Shown here piece by piece: positions 6,806-9,848 of a stretch of 9,848 nucleotides of DNA. Positions within the stretch are counted from its first letter, which is position 1. Each line of letters opens with the position of its first letter. A program made the position numbers and the translations under genes. Below the pieces are notes generated by a model, which saw only the letters and a list, made by a program, of their open reading frames with translations, had not been told where the DNA came from and ran no database searches. Source of the stretch: an uncultured Dorea sp. (GTDB taxonomy: Bacteria > Bacillota > Clostridia > Lachnospirales > Lachnospiraceae); NCBI GenBank assembly GCA_910579335.1, contig CAJTUQ010000019.1, positions 23,634 through 33,481 on the forward strand, given 5' to 3'.

Positions 6806-8209
6806 ATGGGAATAGAATATCTTGGACTCAGTAATATTAACGGGCCTCTTGTGGTGCTTGAGGGTGTGCAGGAAGCGTTTTTCGATGAGATTGTTGAGTT
6901 TGTTGTAGACGGAAACATTAAAAAGATGGGCCGTATCGTGGAGCTTGATAATGAAAGGGCTGTCATTCAGGTGTTTGAAGGGACGGAGAACATGTCGCTT
7001 CAGAATACCCATACGAAGCTGACAGGACACCCGATGGAGGTGCCGGTGTCGGCGGATATGCTTGGACGTACCTTTAACGGGGTAGGCGTGCCCATTGACG
7101 GGCTCGGCTCGGTGATGGCGGAGGAGCGCCGTAATGTGAACGGCCTTCCTTTGAATCCTGTGAAAAGAGAGTATCCGAGAAACTATATCCGTACCGGAAT
7201 TTCGGCGATTGACGGTCTGACTACATTGATTCGAGGCCAGAAGCTTCCGATTTTTTCCGGAAACGGTCTTCCTCACGACCAGCTGGCAGCGCAGATAGTA
7301 AAGCAGGCTTCGCTGGGAGACGACTCGGAGGAGGAATTTGCGATTGTGTTCGGAGCAATGGGCGTAAAGCACGATGTCGCAGAGTTTTTCCGAAAGACAT
7401 TTGAGGAAAGCGGCGTATCGGATCATGTGTGTATGTTTTTGAACCTTGCTAATGACCCGGTGGTGGAACGTCTGATTACACCGAAGGTTGCGCTGACGGT
7501 TGCAGAGTATCTTGCGTTTGAGTGCAATATGCATATTCTTGTAATTCTGACGGATATGACCTCCTTCGCAGAGGCCATGCGTGAAGTTTCCTCGTCGAGA
7601 GGGGAGATTCCTTCGAGAAAGGGGTATCCGGGATATTTATACAGTGAGCTTGCCACCATTTACGAGCGTGCAGGTATCGTAGAAGATTCTCTCGGTTCTG
7701 TGACGCAGCTTCCGATTCTTACTATGCCCAATGATGATATTACGCATCCGATTCCGGATTTGACCGGGTATATCACGGAAGGCCAGATCGTGCTGGACAG
7801 GAATCTGCACGGACAGTCTATCTATCCGCCAATCAGCATCCTGCCGTCACTTTCAAGGCTTATGAAGGACGGAATCGGCGCAGGTTATACGAGAGACGAT
7901 CACCAGAGCCTTGCCAACCAGCTTTTCTCAGCTTATGCGAAAGTAGGAGAAGCAAGGAATCTCGCCTCCGTTATCGGTGAAGATGAGCTGTCGCCTTTGG
8001 ATAAAAAATACTTGAAATTCGGTCTGGAATTTGAAAAACGCTATATCGGACAGGGACCTACTGAAAACCGTACGATAGAGCAGACATTAGACCTGGGCTG
8101 GGAACTTCTGCACCTCCTCCCAAGAGAAGAACTAGACAGAATAGACACAAAACTACTGGATATTTATTATCCAAGTGAAGGATCGCAGGGCGCAGCGGAG
8201 CTTTCATAA
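6806..8209 (+). CDS. ntpB: V-type ATPase subunit B (non-catalytic head subunit)
   Basis: This 467-residue protein alternates with A in the head. As in all B subunits the P-loop is replaced by FSGNGLPHDQLAAQI (SGNGLPH at 151-157). ILPSLSRLMKDGIG carries Arg351, the conserved arginine that reaches into the neighbouring A catalytic site. The N-terminal barrel occupies about residues 1-75 and the helical C-terminal domain about 360-456. The ribosome binding site AAAGGAGGAG (6789-6798) is one of the strongest in the operon. The last 11 residues after YYP (SEGSQGAAELS) look unlike a normal V-ATPase B end. They are encoded next to, and partly within, the inverted repeat at 8196-8233, so the original stop codon may have been replaced. 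Codons just before this end (CTA, AGA, ATA, ACA) are also more A-rich than those in the gene body. Confidence 0.96.
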   Translation: MGIEYLGLSNINGPLVVLEGVQEAFFDEIVEFVVDGNIKKMGRIVELDNERAVIQVFEGTENMSLQNTHTKLTGHPMEVPVSADMLGRTFNGVGVPIDGLGSVMAEERRNVNGLPLNPVKREYPRNYIRTGISAIDGLTTLIRGQKLPIFSGNGLPHDQLAAQIVKQASLGDDSEEEFAIVFGAMGVKHDVAEFFRKTFEESGVSDHVCMFLNLANDPVVERLITPKVALTVAEYLAFECNMHILVILTDMTSFAEAMREVSSSRGEIPSRKGYPGYLYSELATIYERAGIVEDSLGSVTQLPILTMPNDDITHPIPDLTGYITEGQIVLDRNLHGQSIYPPISILPSLSRLMKDGIGAGYTRDDHQSLANQLFSAYAKVGEARNLASVIGEDELSPLDKKYLKFGLEFEKRYIGQGPTENRTIEQTLDLGWELLHLLPREELDRIDTKLLDIYYPSEGSQGAAELS

Positions 8210-8233
8210 ACGCAAGCGTTTATGAAAGCTTCG
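8196..8233 (+). repeat. Long perfect inverted repeat across the ntpB stop codon
   Basis: AGCTTTCATAAACGC (8199-8213) is followed, after two bases, by its exact inverted copy (8216-8230). Three more pairs, including one G-T, extend it to 8196-8233. In RNA this gives a stem of about 17 pairs with a CAAG loop. The ntpB stop TAA (8207-8209) lies in the left arm. There is no T-run after it, so it is not a standard intrinsic terminator. It may protect or pause the mRNA, cap the ntpB part of a processed transcript, or mark the end of an inserted palindromic repeat unit. Confidence 0.85.
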
Positions 8234-8347
8234 ATATGGCCTGCTTCGACGTGACCGAGCAGCGAAGCGGCGAGGAAACGGAGAGAGAGCCGACGGCTTG
8301 GAGGTTCGTGGTGTTTTAGGTATTTTGGGAAGAAAGGAAGGTGTCGT
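8234..8347. other. GC-rich structured spacer between ntpB and ntpD
   Basis: This stretch is much longer than any other junction in the operon. It holds a second potential hairpin, CTGCTTCG (8241-8248) with CGAAGCGG (8263-8270), a second copy of AGCTTCG at 8228-8234 that could compete for the same partner, a purine-rich run (8271-8289) and a GCCGACGGC palindrome (8289-8297). A 27-codon open frame from the ATG at 8236 has no ribosome binding site and is not considered real. Only the last part (about 8325-8347), with AAAGGAAGGTG (8333-8343), is clearly the leader of ntpD. The composition and structure suggest a small repeat element, perhaps non-autonomous and mobile; this is not proven without comparison to other copies. 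Confidence 0.5.
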
Positions 8348-8965
8348 ATGGATCCGCGGGAGTTTCCGACAAAAGGGAATTTAATGCTTGCAAAAAACTC
8401 GCTGGTACTTGCCCGTCAGGGATATGAGCTGATGGATAAGAAGAGGAACATTCTTCTGAAAGAGCTGATGAGTTTAATTAATGAAGCGAAAGATATACAA
8501 GAACAGATTGATACAACATTTACCCGTGCATATGCATGTCTGCAGCATGCCAACATTGACATGGGAATCAGCAAGGTTCAGGAGCTTGCATTTACAGTGC
8601 CGATTGAAGATTCCATTGTTATACAGACAAGAAGTATTATGGGCACTGAGATTCCCCATGTTAAATACGATTCCAAGCAGAACAACCTGACCTATTCGTT
8701 CGGGAGCACGGGGGAGTCTATTGATATAGCAAGAGAAGCGTTCCGTGAGGTGAAGGAACTGACGGTGAAGCTGTCCACGGTAGAAAACTCGGCATACCGT
8801 CTGGCTGCAAACATCAAGAAGACGCAGAAGAGGGCAAACGCCTTGAAAAATATCACCATTCCCATGTATACCAATTTGGTTTATACGATTAATAATGCGC
8901 TGGAAGAAAAAGAGCGCGAGGAATTTACCAGATTGAAAGTTATAAAGAAGATGCAGGGGAAGTAG
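8348..8965 (+). CDS. ntpD: V-type ATPase subunit D (central rotor shaft)
   Basis: This 205-residue protein shows both conserved ends of subunit D. The N-terminal helix has FPTKGNLMLAKNSLVLARQG (residues 6-25) and then a KKRNILLKEL segment. The C-terminal helix has KKTQKRANALKNITIP at about 158-173. The two long helices form the antiparallel coiled coil that turns inside the A3B3 head, and the middle part (about 90-125) forms a short hairpin. D works with F and couples ATP hydrolysis in A to rotation of C and the K ring. One copy is needed per complex against three of A and B, and the structured spacer before it could help set that ratio. It is the last ATPase gene; a probable terminator follows at 9030-9080. 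Length is normal. Confidence 0.96.
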   Translation: MDPREFPTKGNLMLAKNSLVLARQGYELMDKKRNILLKELMSLINEAKDIQEQIDTTFTRAYACLQHANIDMGISKVQELAFTVPIEDSIVIQTRSIMGTEIPHVKYDSKQNNLTYSFGSTGESIDIAREAFREVKELTVKLSTVENSAYRLAANIKKTQKRANALKNITIPMYTNLVYTINNALEEKEREEFTRLKVIKKMQGK

Positions 8966-9029
8966 TTTATAGCCGAGCGATGGCTGTGATATAAATTCAT
9001 ACAGAAAATAAAGTAAAGTGGTTATATAG

Positions 9030-9080
9030 GGGGCGGTTGTTCTGGTAGATTTTTATCTACTTTTGCAACAGCTCCATTTT
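9030..9080 (+). terminator. Probable terminator of the ATPase operon
   Basis: A two-part hairpin can form. The outer stem GGGGCGGTTG (9030-9039) pairs with CAACAGCTCC (9066-9075) at nine of ten positions, counting one G-T. A symmetric five-by-five internal loop follows, and then an inner stem GTAGAT (9045-9050) with ATCTAC (9055-9060) around TTTT. TTTT follows both the inner stem (9061-9064) and, after one A, the outer stem (9077-9080). It lies 65 bases after ntpD. The T-tracts are short, so the efficiency is uncertain. The rest of 8966-9029 shows only a weak hairpin. Confidence 0.55.
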
Positions 9081-9122
9081 AGCTTTTGTAAAGAAAGCAT
9101 TCCTTTTATTTATATAAATAAT

Positions 9123-9155
9123 TTAACAAAAGTAATAATTTTATAGTATACTATA
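9123..9155 (+). promoter_or_regulatory. Strong promoter-like element with overlapping palindromic operator candidate
   Basis: TTAACA (9123-9128), an 18-base spacer, and TATACT (9147-9152) each fit the sigma-A consensus at five of six positions. The -10 lies inside a perfect 14-bp palindrome, TATAGTATACTATA (9142-9155). A dimeric repressor bound there would block the promoter. Transcription would run rightward from about 9159 toward the minus-strand methyltransferase gene. No recognised gene lies downstream, so its target is unclear. Confidence 0.45.
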
Positions 9156-9156
9156 T

Positions 9157-9597
9157 TTGTGCCATTATAATATAGAAGACATAATCGATTTCCACATAAA
9201 AGGCAAACTGTCCAATAATGCTATACTAGTCTATCAATATTTTATGAGAGGCGATAGCAAAGACTGGAGCCAGATAATTTTCATAATACAGTATAATTAT
9301 GGGAGCATAATGTATGTACAAAGATATCTTGGTGACAAACGTTTTCAGTTGATGAATATTTATTATAACGGTTCAGGCATTTTAGGAACACAGTCCCGAA
9401 GAAATAGAGTAATTGATGGAGCGGAGCGAGATAAAATAAAAACGGCATACCTATCATCATTGGTTATGCCGCTAAAAAATAATATTATTAATTTAAGATA
9501 CAAAAGCTATTTTATTTTTTGTGATTTTACTCACTTCTTTTTCCAAATGGTTATGCTCTTACGAAGAGCCACTTTGCCGTATTTTTTCATTTGCTGA
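9157..9597 (+). CDS. Unrecognised open frame, doubtful
   Basis: An open frame of up to 146 codons crosses this AT-rich region. I do not recognise the product. It contains a hydrophobic and aromatic middle part (IIFIIQYNYGSIMYVQRYLG) and an RRNRVIDGAERDKIKTAYL stretch; the end is dominated by Phe and is encoded opposite the methyltransferase 3' end. The TTG at 9157 has no ribosome binding site and falls where transcription from the 9123-9152 promoter would begin. A better start is the ATG at 9310, preceded by GGGAG (9301-9305), giving 95 residues. Against its being a gene: the methyltransferase terminator lies within it, and about 67 bases overlap that gene antisense. It may be a remnant of a gene or a chance frame. 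Apart from this and the signals listed, 8966-9530 shows no gene. Confidence 0.2.
   Translation: MCHYNIEDIIDFHIKGKLSNNAILVYQYFMRGDSKDWSQIIFIIQYNYGSIMYVQRYLGDKRFQLMNIYYNGSGILGTQSRRNRVIDGAERDKIKTAYLSSLVMPLKNNIINLRYKSYFIFCDFTHFFFQMVMLLRRATLPYFFIC
9431..9471 (-). terminator. Intrinsic terminator of the minus-strand methyltransferase gene
   Basis: CGGCATACC (9443-9451) and GGTTATGCCG (9462-9471) form a nine-pair stem with one bulged T and a ten-base loop. On the minus strand it is followed directly by TTTTTATTTTA (complement of 9432-9442), a good U-tract. It lies about 60 bases beyond the methyltransferase stop codon. On the plus strand the stem is followed by A residues, so it acts in one direction only. 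Confidence 0.8.
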
Positions 9598-9848
9598 CTG
9601 CTATTGCCTTTTTGCTGTTTCAGGCAATATACTTTTATTGATGTAAATCCAAACTGCTCGGCAAAGTTTGTAGATAAATAATCAACCGGAATAACTTCCC
9701 CTCCATATCGAACGTTATCGTTGACAAAAGCTACCATAGAGCCTTTTTTGCATGTTCGGTACAGTTCTGCAAATGTAAAGGCAAGTTCCGTAAAATAACC
9801 TTCAACCATGCGAATTACACCGTTATTATTTAAATCTCCATGTGCCTT
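9531..9848 (-). CDS. Site-specific DNA methyltransferase (N4/N6 type), C-terminal part
   Basis: The last 105 residues of a minus-strand gene are visible; the frame stays open to the window edge, so the start and the catalytic motifs lie outside. The fragment has the order seen near the end of type II DNA modification methylases of the N6-adenine/N4-cytosine class. A helix MVEGYFTELAFTFAEL is followed by a strand and loop AFVNDNVRYGGEVIPVD, then FGFTSIKVY, then GNSSQQMKKYGKVALRKS with a short basic tail. The NSSQQM..G...LRK pattern is typical of this group. Such enzymes methylate a short DNA site using S-adenosylmethionine, usually to protect the host from a partner endonuclease. The sequence is more AT-rich than the ATPase genes, suggesting acquired DNA. 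A partner nuclease gene is not visible here. It ends with the terminator at 9431-9471. Confidence 0.82.
   Translation of the reverse strand, partial: KAHGDLNNNGVIRMVEGYFTELAFTFAELYRTCKKGSMVAFVNDNVRYGGEVIPVDYLSTNFAEQFGFTSIKVYCLKQQKGNSSQQMKKYGKVALRKSITIWKKK

Noticed and set aside
6662..7534. Long minus-strand open frame opposite ntpA and ntpB (290 codons)
   Set aside because: It spans the junction of two well-supported genes on the other strand and is rich in His, Arg and Leu as antisense shadows are; no ribosome binding site seen.
8286..8297. Twelve-base AGAGCCGACGGC shared with the trmB start (complement of 53-64)
   Set aside because: A single short match, one copy of which is within coding sequence; most likely chance.
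8236..8319. 27-codon frame within the ntpB-ntpD spacer
   Set aside because: No ribosome binding site, the start lies next to the hairpin, and the composition follows the GC-rich repeat rather than a protein.
8969..8987. Small hairpin just after ntpD (ATAGCC with GGCTGT)
   Set aside because: Six pairs with one G-T and no T-run; too weak to call a terminator when a better one follows.

Overview
This window carries a complete V/A-type (rotary) ATPase operon of a low-to-mid GC Gram-positive anaerobe, most likely a clostridium of the Lachnospiraceae type. The reasons are strong AGGAGG-type ribosome binding sites, the bacterial Ntp-style subunit set, gene order and protein sequences of clostridial flavour, and the neighbouring genes. 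The taxonomic call is an inference from sequence style, not a database match.

Layout. Positions 1-85 hold the 5' end of a minus-strand gene, probably trmB (tRNA guanine-N7 methyltransferase), with a good sigma-A-type promoter at 130-158. Divergently, nine plus-strand genes run from 341 to 8965: peripheral-stalk G/H-like subunit (341-652), C/d (657-1703), I/a (1700-3634), K/c (3680-4111), F (4113-4421), E (4438-5025), A (5018-6790), B (6806-8209) and D (8348-8965). All reading frames are intact and most junctions overlap or are only a few bases apart, so they are very probably one transcription unit. The exception is the 138-base ntpB-ntpD gap, which holds a long perfect inverted repeat overlapping the ntpB stop codon and a GC-rich, structured stretch that looks like an inserted repeat element.

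How the genes work together. A and B form the A3B3 head with catalytic sites on A. D and F form the rotor shaft, and C/d joins the shaft to the ring of K/c subunits. E and G/H are the peripheral stalks that tie the head to the membrane stator I/a. Ions pass between the essential arginine of I (Arg565) and the single carboxylate of K (Glu126). K lacks the Gln and Ser/Thr ligands of the known Na+ sites, which points to protons rather than Na+. K is also unusual: its first two membrane helices do not look like a copy of the c hairpin, and they end in a possible signal-peptidase site that would release a 79-residue F-type-like c subunit.

Downstream (8966-9848) the DNA becomes AT-rich and accessory in character. 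There is a probable operon terminator (9030-9080), a strong promoter-like element overlapped by a 14-bp perfect palindrome (9123-9155), and an unrecognised and doubtful plus-strand open frame (9157-9597). Facing it on the minus strand is the C-terminal part of a type II restriction-modification-like DNA methyltransferase (9531-9848, continuing out of the window), with its own terminator at 9431-9471. I found no complete novel system; the most interesting points are the K subunit architecture, the element at the ntpB end, and the R-M-flank palindrome/promoter.
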